From contig CAVSWC010000001.1 of NCBI GenBank assembly GCA_963731585.1, positions 166,161-230,160 of the forward strand: a stretch of DNA of 64,000 nt, given 5' to 3'. Each line of letters opens with the position of its first letter. Position 1 is the first letter of the stretch. This stretch comes from CANKHA01 sp963731585. GTDB taxonomy: Bacteria; Pseudomonadota; Alphaproteobacteria; Rhizobiales; Xanthobacteraceae. Shown here piece by piece: positions 1 to 10,526 of this stretch. The notes below the pieces were generated by a model that made no database searches, was not told the DNA's origin, and was given only the letters and a program-made list of their open reading frames with translations. The position numbers and the translations under genes are program-made.

Positions 1-1252
1 GCACGTCGTCAGTGATGACGCTGCCGGTCGCCACGTAGGCGCCCTCGCCGATCTTCACGGGCGACACCAGCGCCGAATTCGAGCCGATGAAGGCCCCCTT
101 ACCGACCTCGCTGCGGTGCTTGGCCTCGCCGTCGTAATTACAGAAGATCGTGCCTGCGCCGATATTGGCCTCGGCGCCCACGCTGGCGTCCCCGATATAG
201 GCGAGGTGATTGGCTTTCGCCCCCTCGCCGAGCTTGGCTTCCTTCAGCTCGACGAAATTGCCGACACGGGAATTGGCGCCGAGCTGCGTACCCGGACGCA
301 GCCGCGCGAACGGTCCAACCGAGACACCGGTCCCAACATGCGCGCCTTCCAGATGCGAAAAGGAATGGATCACCGCACCATCCTCGACCACCACACCGGG
401 GCCGAAAACGACGTAGGGCTCCACGGTCACGTCGCGGCCGAGCTTGGTATCCGCCGCGAGGAAAACGGTTTCCGGCGCCAGCATGGTCACGCCGGCCTCG
501 AGCACCGCCTGCCGCAGGCGTTTTTGCAGCACGGCTTCGGCCTCTGCCAGCTGCGCTTTGGTATTGATGCCGCGCACTTCGTCCTCCTCCACTTCGATCG
601 CCGCCGTGTTGAGCGCCAGTTCCCGTGCAATCGACACGGCGTCGGTCAAATAGAATTCCCGCTTCGCGTTGTCGTCGCCAATCCGTTCCAAAATATCAAG
701 CGCATGCTTGCCGGCGAGCCCCATCAGCCCGCCGTTGCAAAGCGTGATCGCGCGTTCGTCGGACGTCGCATCTTTCTCTTCACGGATGGCCGTGAGCGTT
801 CCTTCCTCGACAATCAGCCGTCCATAACCGGTCGGATCCGCCGGGCGGAAACCCAGCACCGCCACCGCCGCGCCGTCCGCGAGCGCAGCTCGCAGGCGCC
901 GCAATGTTTGCGCGCTCAACAGCGGCGTGTCGCCGAAGATCACCACCACATCGTCGGCGCCGCGCGCGAGCGCAGCCTTGGCCATCAACACGGCATGCGC
1001 CGTACCGCGGCGTTCGTTCTGAATGTGAATTTCGGCCTCCGGCAGCAACCGCCTGGCTTCTGCCGCCACCGCCTCATGGCCCGGGCCGACCACCACCGCC
1101 GTCGCGGTGCCGCCCGCCTGGCGCACCGCCGCCAGCACATGCCCCAACAGTGACCGACCAGCCAGCGCATGCAGCACCTTCGGCCGCGTCGATCGCATGC
1201 GCGTGCCCTCGCCGGCGGCAAGCACAATTGACAGACAAGTCCTCCCCTGCAT
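1..1252 (-). CDS. glmU: GlmU, bifunctional UDP-GlcNAc pyrophosphorylase / GlcN-1-P acetyltransferase (partial)
   Basis: Cytoplasmic bifunctional enzyme that acetylates glucosamine-1-phosphate and then uridylylates it to UDP-GlcNAc for peptidoglycan and LPS. The minus strand is open from ATG at 1252, with GGAG eight bases upstream, to the window edge (417 codons). The N-terminus has the nucleotidyltransferase signature LAAGEGTRM followed by RPKVLH. The second half has hexapeptide left-handed beta-helix repeats, ending ATGSVITDDV at the edge. The family is about 450 residues, so roughly 35 C-terminal residues lie outside the window. I checked the frame at several points and saw no indel. The identification rests on motif recognition and is firm. 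Confidence 0.96.
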   Translation of the reverse strand, partial: MQGRTCLSIVLAAGEGTRMRSTRPKVLHALAGRSLLGHVLAAVRQAGGTATAVVVGPGHEAVAAEARRLLPEAEIHIQNERRGTAHAVLMAKAALARGADDVVVIFGDTPLLSAQTLRRLRAALADGAAVAVLGFRPADPTGYGRLIVEEGTLTAIREEKDATSDERAITLCNGGLMGLAGKHALDILERIGDDNAKREFYLTDAVSIARELALNTAAIEVEEDEVRGINTKAQLAEAEAVLQKRLRQAVLEAGVTMLAPETVFLAADTKLGRDVTVEPYVVFGPGVVVEDGAVIHSFSHLEGAHVGTGVSVGPFARLRPGTQLGANSRVGNFVELKEAKLGEGAKANHLAYIGDASVGAEANIGAGTIFCNYDGEAKHRSEVGKGAFIGSNSALVSPVKIGEGAYVATGSVITDDV

Positions 1253-1486
1253 CGGGTTCTCCAAGCGCCCTCCGGGGCCAACTCTATCGTCCGAAGCATA
1301 CACGGCTGACGAATCTCCCAAAGCAGCAGCGGAACCAAGAACCAGCGGACTTTTCAGTCAGGCGGCAGCGCGCCACGCCGGGAACCGCCAATCGCATGTG
1401 CTCGACCTCACCGTAGGCAAAGTAAACGCCTCGCACCATAACACCGCGCAGTTGCGACGCCATCGCCTGCATTGCATAGTCGGCGG

Positions 1487-1867
1487 ATGGCTCGCCCTCT
1501 ATTCCTTCCCAGCACACGGCAAACCAACTGGCTGCTGATTGTCGGATTCCTGTCAATCGGCTACGCACTCTATCTTCGTTATACCGCGATCGAAGTTCCG
1601 GTTGTGGCGCTGGCCTGTCAGGCCGGCCTCGACACCTGGCTCTGTCTCGCACGCAAGACGGCCACGACATTATTCCAGCATTCCATTTTCGGCGCCGTCG
1701 CGCTGGGCGTGGCGATCCTCAACCTGTTGCGGCCATCGGTCGTGCTGGTTGCCGTGGCACTTGCCGCCGCCGGTCTCGGCATCGTTCTTTATAACGTGAC
1801 GCTCTCGGCTTTCGCCGTGGCCCTGCTGGTGCTCAGTCTGGCGCGGCCCGCGAGCGCAGCAGAGTGA
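1487..1867 (+). CDS. Small integral membrane protein, unknown function
   Basis: A 126-residue hydrophobic protein with about four predicted membrane segments: one near residues 14-32, one in the middle, and two closely spaced in the C-terminal half. I chose ATG at 1487 (MARPLFLPSTRQ). An in-frame TTG lies 15 bases upstream. It lies divergent to glmU and convergent with the GH17 gene, whose 3' end it overlaps by 35 bases. I recognise no domain. The membrane pattern and the absence of any better frame support a real gene, but no function can be assigned. Confidence 0.7.
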   Translation: MARPLFLPSTRQTNWLLIVGFLSIGYALYLRYTAIEVPVVALACQAGLDTWLCLARKTATTLFQHSIFGAVALGVAILNLLRPSVVLVAVALAAAGLGIVLYNVTLSAFAVALLVLSLARPASAAE

Positions 1868-3425
1868 GCGCGAGCGCGAGCAGCGCGCCGCTGCACCAGA
1901 GTGCCTGCCAATTGGCCAAGCTTTCATTGATCGCGATATAGCCCGCGCAGAGCGCGAGTGCGCAGCCCATCACGACTTCGGCCGCGCCGCGCGCGCCTGT
2001 CGACGGACGCATCAAGGTAAGCACAAGATAAGGCATGACCGCCGCGGTCAACGGCGCGAAAGCGAAATCGCGGTAACGCGGATCAAAGGCAAGGCCGAGC
2101 GCGCGCTCCAACGCCAGCACGCCGATCACAACCAGGACAGCACCGAGCGCAAAACGCAGCGGATCGCGCAGACGATCGGGTGCAGGCCCCAGCACCTGCG
2201 CGAATGCCGGGAGGGTGATGCCGGAAGTCATGGCTGCGGCGGCCACAAGCGGCGCTGCAAGTGTAACGGCGAGCAGCGCGAGCGAGCGAAACCATCCGCC
2301 GACGCCGAGGCTTTCGATCGGCACATTCTCCACTGCCCATCCGGCAAGAATTCCCGGAGCCGCCGCGATCGCCGCCACCGCCAGCCACTGCCTGGAATTC
2401 ACTCCCCCCCGGCGAGCGGTCCAGGCGGCAGCGAAGGTCAGAAAAACCAGCGCCATCCCTCCGAACGCCTGCCAAAACCACATTGGATGGTTCGATACCG
2501 TACCACCCCACGCGAATTTGATCCGGCGCGTTTTGCCGTCCATCAAGCCCCAATGGCCGCCGACGGTGCCCTCGTGAACACGTTTCCAAGATTGGTCGAA
2601 AGCCTCGATCAAATTGGCGCGGAAGTTCTCCCGCTTGGCGAGCGTCAGCAAGTCATGCAGCACACGGGCCTGGCTCACCGGCGAAGGCAAGGCGCCTTCC
2701 CGCATTCGCCCAGCGCTCGGCCAGCCGGTTTCTCCGATCAGGATTTCCTTGCCGGGAAAGGCCGCCGCCACTTTGCGCCGGATCGCCTCGATATGCGCTC
2801 CGGCTTCTTTGGCCGGGATCGGGAAGTCTTCCCAATAGGGCAGGATATGGATGGTGACAAAATCGACCGCCTCAAGCAGCGCCGGGTTGCGCAGCCAGAA
2901 TTCCCAGACATCGGCATACGTCACCGGTACCGGGACCTGGGATTTTACCGTCCGGATGACATTAAGGAGGTCCGCCGCCGACATCTCCCCCCGCAGCAGC
3001 ACCTCATTGCCGACGACAATAGCGGTGATGACGTCAGGATAGCGTTTGGCCAGGTCGATCGCGGTCTGGATTTGGGAGCGGTTTTTTTCCGGCTCGCCCG
3101 AAAGCCAAAGCCCCTGGATGACCTTCAACCCATGGCGTTTGGCGACCTCCGGGACGTGGTCGAGGCTGTAGTCCGTCGAATAGGTGCGGATGCAGCCCGT
3201 CACCGGAGCAAGCAGAGCCAGGTCCTCGTCGATTTGCCGGGGCTCGATCGAGGTTGCAGGATCGAACGGAGACTGGCCGGGGCGAAATGGCGCGTAGGAC
3301 ACGCAGTTGAGCTTTTCGCCCGGTACCAGGGGCGACGGCGGCATCTGAGCGGCGGCGCCGAGCGCCCACCAGACCGCGAAGATCACCGCCGTCAAAACGG
3401 CAAACAGCGCTAGGGGAAGGCGCAT
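1833..3425 (-). CDS. ndvC: GH17-domain membrane protein, NdvC-like (cyclic beta-1,3/1,6-glucan synthesis)
   Basis: A 530-residue protein with an N-terminal signal anchor, a glycoside hydrolase family 17 domain (about residues 35-310) and about six C-terminal membrane segments. GH17 features are visible: VVGNEVLLRG (acid/base Glu), ADVWEFW, and GETGWPSAG (nucleophile Glu). Related domains carry out transglycosylation of beta-1,3-glucan. In Bradyrhizobium, ndvB, ndvC and ndvD make osmoregulated periplasmic cyclic beta-1,3/1,6-glucan, and NdvC is a membrane protein of about 60 kDa, which fits. The gene is divergent from the small secreted gene and the ndvB-like gene. The frame is intact. The symbol is given by homology of architecture and context. 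Confidence 0.82.
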   Translation of the reverse strand: MRLPLALFAVLTAVIFAVWWALGAAAQMPPSPLVPGEKLNCVSYAPFRPGQSPFDPATSIEPRQIDEDLALLAPVTGCIRTYSTDYSLDHVPEVAKRHGLKVIQGLWLSGEPEKNRSQIQTAIDLAKRYPDVITAIVVGNEVLLRGEMSAADLLNVIRTVKSQVPVPVTYADVWEFWLRNPALLEAVDFVTIHILPYWEDFPIPAKEAGAHIEAIRRKVAAAFPGKEILIGETGWPSAGRMREGALPSPVSQARVLHDLLTLAKRENFRANLIEAFDQSWKRVHEGTVGGHWGLMDGKTRRIKFAWGGTVSNHPMWFWQAFGGMALVFLTFAAAWTARRGGVNSRQWLAVAAIAAAPGILAGWAVENVPIESLGVGGWFRSLALLAVTLAAPLVAAAAMTSGITLPAFAQVLGPAPDRLRDPLRFALGAVLVVIGVLALERALGLAFDPRYRDFAFAPLTAAVMPYLVLTLMRPSTGARGAAEVVMGCALALCAGYIAINESLANWQALWCSGALLALALTLLRSRAAPD

Positions 3426-3643
3426 CCGCGCTCCGCTGACCGGGAATCGGCTGGGATTGCTACTTTGCTACAGACCGGTGCCAAAGGTCCGGCTCTTAAT
3501 CAAGAGTATGAACGGTGCTGGACATGTGGCCGCAGTTCCGCAAAGTAGCGAATGAACGTCGGCTTGCGTCTTGTCGTATTCCTGTCGGAATCTAATGCGC
3601 AGGTGACCGTTCCTGTTGGGGTGGCGTCAAGCAAGCAAAGAGT

Positions 3644-4144
3644 ATGATGGGTTTCTATCCGCCTCTGTTGCCGGCCGTGCTCTGTGCGGCGGCCCTGTGC
3701 TTTTCGGCCCTGCCGGCGCTGGCCCAAAGCGGCGAGCTGAGGCCGGACCAGCAGAGCCAGTCGGGCGAGAGCGGCAAAAACGGCCAAAAATCCGACGGGA
3801 TGGCTGAAGCCGATGCGGCGTTGAACGGCCCGGCTGGCGATGCCGAATGCGTCTGGCTGGGACGGCGCGTGGTCAGCCTGCTGTGGCGCGACGATCTGGA
3901 TACGGCTTTCCGCCATCTCGACCTCTATGATCGGTTCGGCTGCCCCGCCAGCCATATCCAGGCAACCTTCCGCTGCGTCGTCCGCCAAGGACCCTTCGAG
4001 AGCAAGGCACCCGAGGGCAAGCCGCCGGAAGGGAAGGCTGCCGACAGCTTAAACAGCCGCGTGCACGCCTGTTGGATCAATCCCGGTCCTGCCAACCCGC
4101 AGGACGTGCCGGCGGCGACGACCGCGAACCCCGCCCGGCGATGA
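3644..4144 (+). CDS. Small secreted protein of the glucan locus (NdvD-like by position)
   Basis: A 166-residue protein with a clear signal peptide (hydrophobic residues 6-26, cleavage after ALAQ). A low-complexity Gln/Ser/Gly/Lys stretch follows, then a conserved-looking core with four Cys (DAECVWLGRR, RFGCP, FRCVV, ACWIN). It sits between divergent ndvC-like and co-directional ndvB-like genes. Bradyrhizobial ndv loci contain a small accessory gene, so a role in beta-glucan biosynthesis is inferred from position only. ATG ATG at 3644/3647 gives two possible starts. I recognise no catalytic motif. Confidence 0.72.
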   Translation: MMGFYPPLLPAVLCAAALCFSALPALAQSGELRPDQQSQSGESGKNGQKSDGMAEADAALNGPAGDAECVWLGRRVVSLLWRDDLDTAFRHLDLYDRFGCPASHIQATFRCVVRQGPFESKAPEGKPPEGKAADSLNSRVHACWINPGPANPQDVPAATTANPARR

Positions 4145-4334
4145 ATGGGCGCTCATCTAGGTTTCGTTTATTTAATCGCAGACCCTCGACGCCCGCCCTT
4201 AATTCGCCATCACGCGCACCTTACTTGCTGCCTTAACGGGCGCTGAGATAAGTTGTTTTCGGCAGCCGTTCTGGTCGAGCCCCGGGGACGGGTTCGGGTC
4301 CAATTTCTCCTGCCCCGCTTGGTAGTTGATTTCG

Positions 4335-7274
4335 ATGCGCAGTGTAATTGCGGTCATCACGCTGGTTGCGTGTGTGCATGCCGGTGTTTGGGCATTAGCG
4401 GGCAACAAAACGGCGGCGCCGAATTTCGAAGGCGCCCAGCTCAATAGCGTTTCCTACACGCCGTTCAACCCAAGGGTCCGGCACGACAACTCCGCCGCCA
4501 ACCTTCGCCTGATCCGCGCCGACATGCGCACGCTCGCTTCTTCGACGCGCGCAGTGCGCACCTACACGGCGACCAACGGTGTTGAACTCGTTCCTGGTGC
4601 CGCCGCTGAGCAGGGCCTGAGAGTCACCGTTGGCGCTTGGATCGACAAGCCCTATCCGAACGACGACAAAGCAAAGAAGCTGGAAGATTGCGATCCAAGC
4701 CGATCCCCTGCGAACTCAGGATTCGCCGCGAACTCAGCTGAACTCCGTAGCGCGATTGATCTCGCCAAGCGCAATAACAACGTAAACGGCATCGTGGTCG
4801 GCAACGAAACAATCTTCGCTGGGCTTTTGCATCCGGGTAACTGCGATCAGTTGGTTTTCGACGCTCAGAAAATGGCCGATCGAAATCAGGCCGCCTTGCC
4901 GGGTTGGGTACAGAACATCCCCGACGAAATGAAGCTGACCGATCAGCAGAACGCGGAGCTGGCCGCGGCCACCACGGCACAACAGCTGACTAAGGTCAGG
5001 GAGAAGATCGCCGTCCACCGGCTTACCAAGCTTATCCAGCGGGTGAAAAAGATCAGCCCGGTGCCCGTGACCACCGGTGAAATCTGGAGTGTGTGGCGCG
5101 ACTATCCGGAGCTTGTCTCCGCCGTCGATTATATCGGCGTCCATATCCTGCCCTACTGGGAAGGCGTGTCCGAAAAAGCCGCCGTCGATGCCGTGATCGG
5201 CGCTTACGACACCTTGCGCCGGCTCTATCCCGGCAAACGCATCGTGATCGCCGAGTTCGGCTGGCCGAGCGCCGGTTACAATTTCAAGAACGCCAATCCG
5301 GGGCGCGTCGAGCAGGCCACCGTGCTGCGCGACTTTGCTGCGCGCGCCGAAGCCTATGGCATCGACTACAACATCATCGAAGCGCTTGATCAGCCATGGA
5401 AAACGGATCGAAGGCAGCGTCGGCGCCTATTGGGGTATGTTCGATGCGTCGCGGCAAGCGAAATTCTCCTGGACCGGGCCGATCGGCGATCCCGATCACT
5501 TCAAACTCGCCGGCCTTGCGCTTCTGCTGGCACTTCTTTTCTCGCTGCCCATGCTCGCGCTCAGCGCGCCGACGGTCTGGCAGGCTGCGACGCTGGCGGC
5601 GTCCGCGAATGTGGTCGGCGCCTGGTTCGCCATCGTCTTCTCTTTCTGGGACAAACATTATTTCGTACCGGGTTCTGCCTTCGCGCTCGGGCTTGGACTG
5701 TTGCTGCTGATCCCCTTGGTCGCCATCGCCTTTGCCCGCATCGATGACATCGCTGCTGTCGCCTTCGGCCGCAAACCGCGCCGCTTGGCGTTGACCGCTT
5801 CGCCGTCAATCGTGCCGGAGGAGCAAGCCTTCGCGCCGAAAGTCTCGATCCACATTCCCGCATATTTCGAGCCGCCGGAGATGCTGAAGGCAACGCTCGA
5901 TTCGGTCGCGCGCCTGATCTACCCGAACTTCGAATGCGTGGTCGTGGTCAACAACACGCCCGACCCTGCCTTCTGGCAACCGATCCAGGAGCACTGCCTC
6001 ACGCTCGGCGAACGCTTCAAGTTCGTCAATGCGGACAGCCTGCCTGGCTTCAAGGCCGGCGCGTTGCGCCTCGCCCTCGCCCACACCGCCCCTGACGCCG
6101 AGGTAATCGGCATCATCGACGCCGATTATGTCGTGCAGCCGGACTGGTTGAAGGATCTGGCGCCGCTGTTCGCCGATCCCAAGGTCGGGCTGGTGCAGGC
6201 GCCGCAGGATCACCGCGACGGCGACCGCAGCGTGATGCATCACGCCATGAATGGTGAGTATGCCGGCTTCTTCGACATCGGCATGGTTCAGCGTAACGAG
6301 GTCAACGCCATCATCGTGCACGGCACCATGTGCCTTATTCGGCGTGCCGCGCTGGATCAGGTGGGCGGATGGTCGAGCGACACCATCTGCGAGGACACCG
6401 ATCTCGGGCTGAGCATCCTGGAGCACGGCTGGCTCGCTCATTATACCAACCGCCGCTACGGCTACGGCCTCCTGCCCGACACCTTCGAGGCCTACAAAAA
6501 ACAGCGCCACCGCTGGGCCTATGGCGGCTTCCAGATATTGAGAAAGCACTGGCGGCGTTTCCTGCCGGGCGCCAGCCGTGCTCAGCCGCGAACAGAAGCG
6601 CGAGTTCGGGCTCGGTTGGCTGAACTGGCTCGGCGCCGAATGCATCGGCGTCGCCGTTGCCATCCTCAATCTGATCTGGGTGCCGTTCGTCGCCTTTGCC
6701 GGCATCGCCATTCCCGACACCATCCTGACCATCCCGATACTGGCGGCCTTTGTGGTTTCGGTCGTGCATTTCGGGGCGCTCTACCGGTTGCGCGTTGCGA
6801 TCCCCCTGCGCCAGCTGACCATCACCGTGTTGGCCGCCATGTCGGTGCAATGGACCGTCGCGCGGGCGGTCACCCATGGCCTGATTTGGGAGCATCTGCC
6901 CTTCGTGCGTACCGCCAAGGGCGGGCGCGGCACGCGCGGCCCTGACTTCCCGGCTTTCTGGGAAGCGGTTCTCAGCGCGCTGCTGCTGTTTTCCGCCGTC
7001 GTCCTGGTTGTGACCAATTACAAGGAAGTGCGCGAGATCAACATTTTCGCCGCCGTCCTGGTGGTGCAAAGCCTGCCTTTCATGGCCGCTGTCGTCATGG
7101 CGCGTGGTCGAGGACACCAGGCTCAACGACTTCGCCTATTGGCGCAGCATCGAGGCCCGCACCGCCGAACTCCTGTTGCGGCGGCCGGCGACTGCCGCCG
7201 TGGCGGGGACGCCTGTGGTGGCTGAGGCACCGGTCCGCTCCGAACAAGGCGTCGAGACCGCACCCCAGGGTTAA
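4335..7274 (+). CDS. ndvB: GH17-GT2 fusion membrane protein, NdvB-like beta-glucan synthase (frameshifted)
   Basis: About 978 codons. There is an N-terminal signal anchor, a GH17 domain (ends near nt 5400), membrane segments, a family 2 glycosyltransferase domain, and several C-terminal TM helices. GH17 signatures are VVGNETIFAG and EFGWPSAG. GT2 signatures are GIIDADYVV (DxD), EDTDLG and QRHRWAYGG. The architecture and size fit bradyrhizobial NdvB (about 102 kDa), which polymerises and branches cyclic beta-1,3/1,6-glucan at the inner membrane. Three frame changes break the ORF: an extra A in AAAA at about 5399-5402, one near 6575, and one near 7100. I take these as sequence errors. ATG 4335 is chosen; an in-frame TTG lies nine bases upstream. 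Confidence 0.85.
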
Positions 7275-7361
7275 ATTCGTTCTCCCGGTTTTCGTCTGCG
7301 CATTGTCAGGCGCGCCGCAGCGCCGTAACATCGCGGCCGCAATCACCATTGGGAGGATGAC

Positions 7362-8846
7362 ATGACGGTTACAGCGCTTCGGGATTCAACGGACGCCAAA
7401 GGCCGCTCACCGCTTCCCACCCACCGCGATCTCTATTATGGCGGCGCCTGGCACAAGCCGCAGGGCGGCTACGCCGAGACCATTAACCCGGCCACCGGCG
7501 AAAGCCTGGGTAACGCTCCCAACGCGAATGCCGCCGACGTCGATGCCGCCGCGCAGGCCGCGCATCAGGCGTTCCAGGACTGGCGCAGGGTCAAGCCGAC
7601 CGATCGCGCCGCGCTGATGCGCAAGGTTTCCGCGGTGATCCGCGCCAATGCCGAGGAATTTGCGCTCATCGACTCGCTCAATTGCGGCAATCCGCTGACG
7701 GCGCTGCGCCGCGACATCGGCAACGCCGCCGCTGCCATCGATTATTTCGCCGGCCTCGTCCTGCAGGTCCACGGATCGACCATGCCGCTCGGTGAGGACG
7801 TCGTGAACATGACCGTGCGCGAGCCGGTCGGCGTGGTCGGCCGCATCGTCGCCTATAACCACCCCTTCGCTTTCACCGCCGCGAAATTCGGCGCCGTGCT
7901 GGGCGCCGGCTGCACCATGGTGGTGAAGGCGGCGTATCAGGCGCCGCTCTCGGCCTATCGGCTGATGGAGTTGATCGACGGCATCCTGCCGCCGGGTGTG
8001 GTCAATGTGATCAGCGGCGGTGTCGAATGCGGCCAGGCAATGGTGGCGCATCCGCTGATCGCCAAGATGAGCCTCGTGGGCAGCGCGCCCACCGGACGCG
8101 CCGTCGCAAAAGGTGCCGCGGATCGCCTCAAGCATGTGGAGCTTGAGCTCGGCGGCAAGAACGCGCTGATCGTCTATCCGGATGCCGACCTCAAGAAGGC
8201 CATCAAGTTCGCCATCTCCGGCATGAACTTCTCCTGGTGTGGCCAGTCCTGCGGATCGATGTCGCGCCTCTTCATTCATGAAAAGGTTCATGACGAAGTG
8301 CTCAAGGCCGTGGTCGACGGCATTGCGAAGATCAAGCCGGGCAATCCGCTCGACGAGGACTGCAAGATGGGCGCGCTTGTCTCCAAGGCGCAGTTCGACA
8401 AGGTGATGTCCTACATCGAGATCGCCAAGAAGGACGGCGCCAGGCTGATGACCGGCGGCAAGGCTTCCGACGATCCGAAGCTGAAAGGCGGCTTCTTCGT
8501 CGAGCCGACGGTGTTCGCCGACGTCAACCAGAGCATGCGCATCGCCAATGAAGAGGTGTTTGGGCCGATCCTCTCGGTGCTGAAATGGTCCGACGAAGAA
8601 AAGCTGTATGCCGATGTCAACGCGGTGGAATACGGCCTCACCGGCGCGGTCTTTACATCCAATATCAGCACCGCGCATAAAGCCGCGCGGCGGATCGAGG
8701 CGGGCTATGTCTGGGTCAACACCGCCGGCGGCCAGGCGCTCGGCACGCCCTATGGCGGCATCAAGCAGTCCGGCTATGGCCGCGACAAGGTGATCGAGGA
8801 GATGCTCTCGAACACCCACGTCAAGAACATCGCGATCGCGCTGTAA
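7362..8846 (+). CDS. Aldehyde dehydrogenase (betaine-aldehyde-dehydrogenase-like)
   Basis: NAD(P)-dependent aldehyde dehydrogenase superfamily, 494 residues, the usual length. Visible motifs are the active-site glutamate in LELGGKN (about residue 260), the catalytic cysteine in CGQSCGSMSR (about residue 296) and the late EEVFGPILSV signature. ATG at 7362 follows a GGGAGG ribosome site. It oxidises an aldehyde to the acid in the cytoplasm. The substrate cannot be read from sequence; similarity in style is to betaine/aminoaldehyde enzymes. It is followed at once by a palindromic repeat and a convergent M20 amidohydrolase. The frame is intact. Confidence 0.93.
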   Translation: MTVTALRDSTDAKGRSPLPTHRDLYYGGAWHKPQGGYAETINPATGESLGNAPNANAADVDAAAQAAHQAFQDWRRVKPTDRAALMRKVSAVIRANAEEFALIDSLNCGNPLTALRRDIGNAAAAIDYFAGLVLQVHGSTMPLGEDVVNMTVREPVGVVGRIVAYNHPFAFTAAKFGAVLGAGCTMVVKAAYQAPLSAYRLMELIDGILPPGVVNVISGGVECGQAMVAHPLIAKMSLVGSAPTGRAVAKGAADRLKHVELELGGKNALIVYPDADLKKAIKFAISGMNFSWCGQSCGSMSRLFIHEKVHDEVLKAVVDGIAKIKPGNPLDEDCKMGALVSKAQFDKVMSYIEIAKKDGARLMTGGKASDDPKLKGGFFVEPTVFADVNQSMRIANEEVFGPILSVLKWSDEEKLYADVNAVEYGLTGAVFTSNISTAHKAARRIEAGYVWVNTAGGQALGTPYGGIKQSGYGRDKVIEEMLSNTHVKNIAIAL

Positions 8847-8854
8847 CTCAATTT

Positions 8855-8930
8855 CCGCTCATCCCCGCGAAAAGCGGGGATCCAGCCTTATTCTAGAATT
8901 CTGGTTTCCCGCTTGCGCGGGAATGAGCGG
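8855..8930. repeat. Dispersed palindromic repeat, family 1 copy 1
   Basis: An outer inverted repeat CCGCTCAT...ATGAGCGG encloses two GC-rich hairpins (CCCCGC..GCGGGG and TTCCCGC..GCGGGAA). It lies between convergent genes and may also act as a bidirectional terminator. A second copy with the same architecture is at 37461-37551. Confidence 0.8.
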
Positions 8931-8938
8931 CGCTGCCG

Positions 8939-10112
8939 CTATTTCGCCAGCGCGGTTTCCACCAGCCGCACCCAGTAGGACGTCCCGACCGGGATCGCCT
9001 CGTCGTTGAAGTCGTAGGCCTGGTGATGCAGGCCGGCAGTGTCGCCGTTGCCGACGAAGATGAAAGCGCCGGGCCGCGCTTCCAGCATGTAGGAAAAATC
9101 CTCCGCGCCCATCACCGGCGCCATGTCGGTGTCGACCCGGTCGGCGCCGGCTACTTCCGCCGCCACCTGCGCCGCGAACGCCGTCTGCTCCGTCATGATT
9201 GCGCGTGACCGGATAGCCGCGCCGATAGGTCAGCCTGGCATTGGCGCCGTGTGCGCTCGCGATTCCCTCCACCAATTCGTGCAGGCGGCGCTCCAGGAGA
9301 TCGCGCACCTCCGGCACAAAGCTGCGCGCGGTGCCGCGCAGCCGCGCGGTCTGCGGAATGATGTTCTCGGCGGTGCCGGCCTGGAACACGCAGATCGAAA
9401 TGACCGCGGCATCCTGGGGGCTGACATTGCGCGCCACCACCGACTGCACCTGGCTGATGATCTGCGCGCCGACCAGGACCGGATCGATGGTGAACTGCGG
9501 CCGCGCCGCGTGTCCGCCGACGCCTTCGATGTCGATGGTGATGGTGTCGGCCGCCGCCATCACCGGGCCGGAGCGGATGGCGAAATGCCCGACCGGCAGG
9601 CCGGGAAAATTATGCATGCCGTAGACCTCCTCGATCCGGAAACGGTCCATCAGGCCGTCGTCGATCATCGCCTTGGCGCCGGCGCCGCCCTCCTCCGCCG
9701 GCTGGAAGATCACCGCCGCCGTGCCGGCGAAATTGCGCGTCTCGCTCAGATATTTCGCGGCGCCGAGCAGCATGGCGGTATGGCCGTCATGCCCGCAGGC
9801 ATGCATCTTGCCGGGATTCTGCGAGGCATAAGGCGCGCCGGTGGCTTCCGCGATCGGCAGCGCGTCCATGTCGGCGCGCAGCCCGATCACCCGCTCGCCG
9901 CCCTTGGCGGCACGCCGTCCGCGGATCAGGCCGACAACGCCGGTGCGCCCGAGCCCGGTCGCGACCTCGTCGCAGCCGAAGGCGCGGAGCTTTTCGGCCA
10001 CGCTCGCCGCGGTGCGATGCACGTCGTAAAGCAGCTCCGGATGCGCATGAATGTCGCGCCGCCAGGCGGTGATTTCGCCATGCATGGCGGCGACACGGTT
10101 ATTGATCGGCAT
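8939..10112 (-). CDS. M20 family amidohydrolase / aminoacylase (HipO-like), frameshifted
   Basis: Zinc peptidase-family M20D amidohydrolase, which hydrolyses N-acyl or N-benzoyl amino acids. From ATG 10112 the minus strand shows GLRADMDALP, HACGHDGH and PAEEGGAG, which supply the metal ligands and catalytic Glu, followed by the dimerisation domain. Near 9200 the frame changes, and the C-terminal 85 residues (MGAEDFSYML, the last metal-site motif) continue in another frame to the stop at 8939. The total of about 390 residues is normal. One extra base fits as a sequencing error. The gene is convergent with the aldehyde dehydrogenase. Confidence 0.88.
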
Positions 10113-10271
10113 CGCTTAACTCTTTCGCGCTGATATGAAGGGCAGTGTAGCAAAATCCGGCCCGCTCCGGGCGGGGCTTTTTCGCCGCTATCTGCCGCAT
10201 AAATCGAGGGTCGGCGAGGCTCTGGCGGCGCTATTGACCGCATGCCGGGGCGCCCGTAAACCACGCCCGGC

Positions 10272-10347
10272 GAGCGCGTAGCTCAGTTGGTAGAGCACCT
10301 GACTTTTAATCAGGTGGTCGTGGGTTCGAGTCCCACCGCGCTCACCA
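10272..10347 (+). tRNA. tRNA-Lys (anticodon TTT)
   Basis: A complete 76-base cloverleaf. The acceptor stem GAGCGCG pairs with CGCGCTC, the anticodon stem-loop CTGACTTTTAATCAG carries TTT, the T arm is GTGGGTTCGAGTCCCAC, and ACCA is encoded at the 3' end. Confidence 0.97.
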
Positions 10348-10526
10348 GCAAAATCATTGTCGAGCCCGGACACATAGGTGACGGATCGTACCTAAGACAT
10401 AGGTGATGTGCTTCCCAGTTAACGCCATTTGGAAGCACATGGGAACGCAGGGTTGTGATCGCATTTTTTTCTGGCGTTCACGAACGGGGAACAAGACTTG
10501 GACCGTTGGCTCAATCACGGCGACGG

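Noticed and set aside
7407..8819. 470-codon minus-strand ORF antisense to the aldehyde dehydrogenase
   Set aside because: It mirrors the codon structure of the real gene in GC-rich DNA and contains no recognisable domain.
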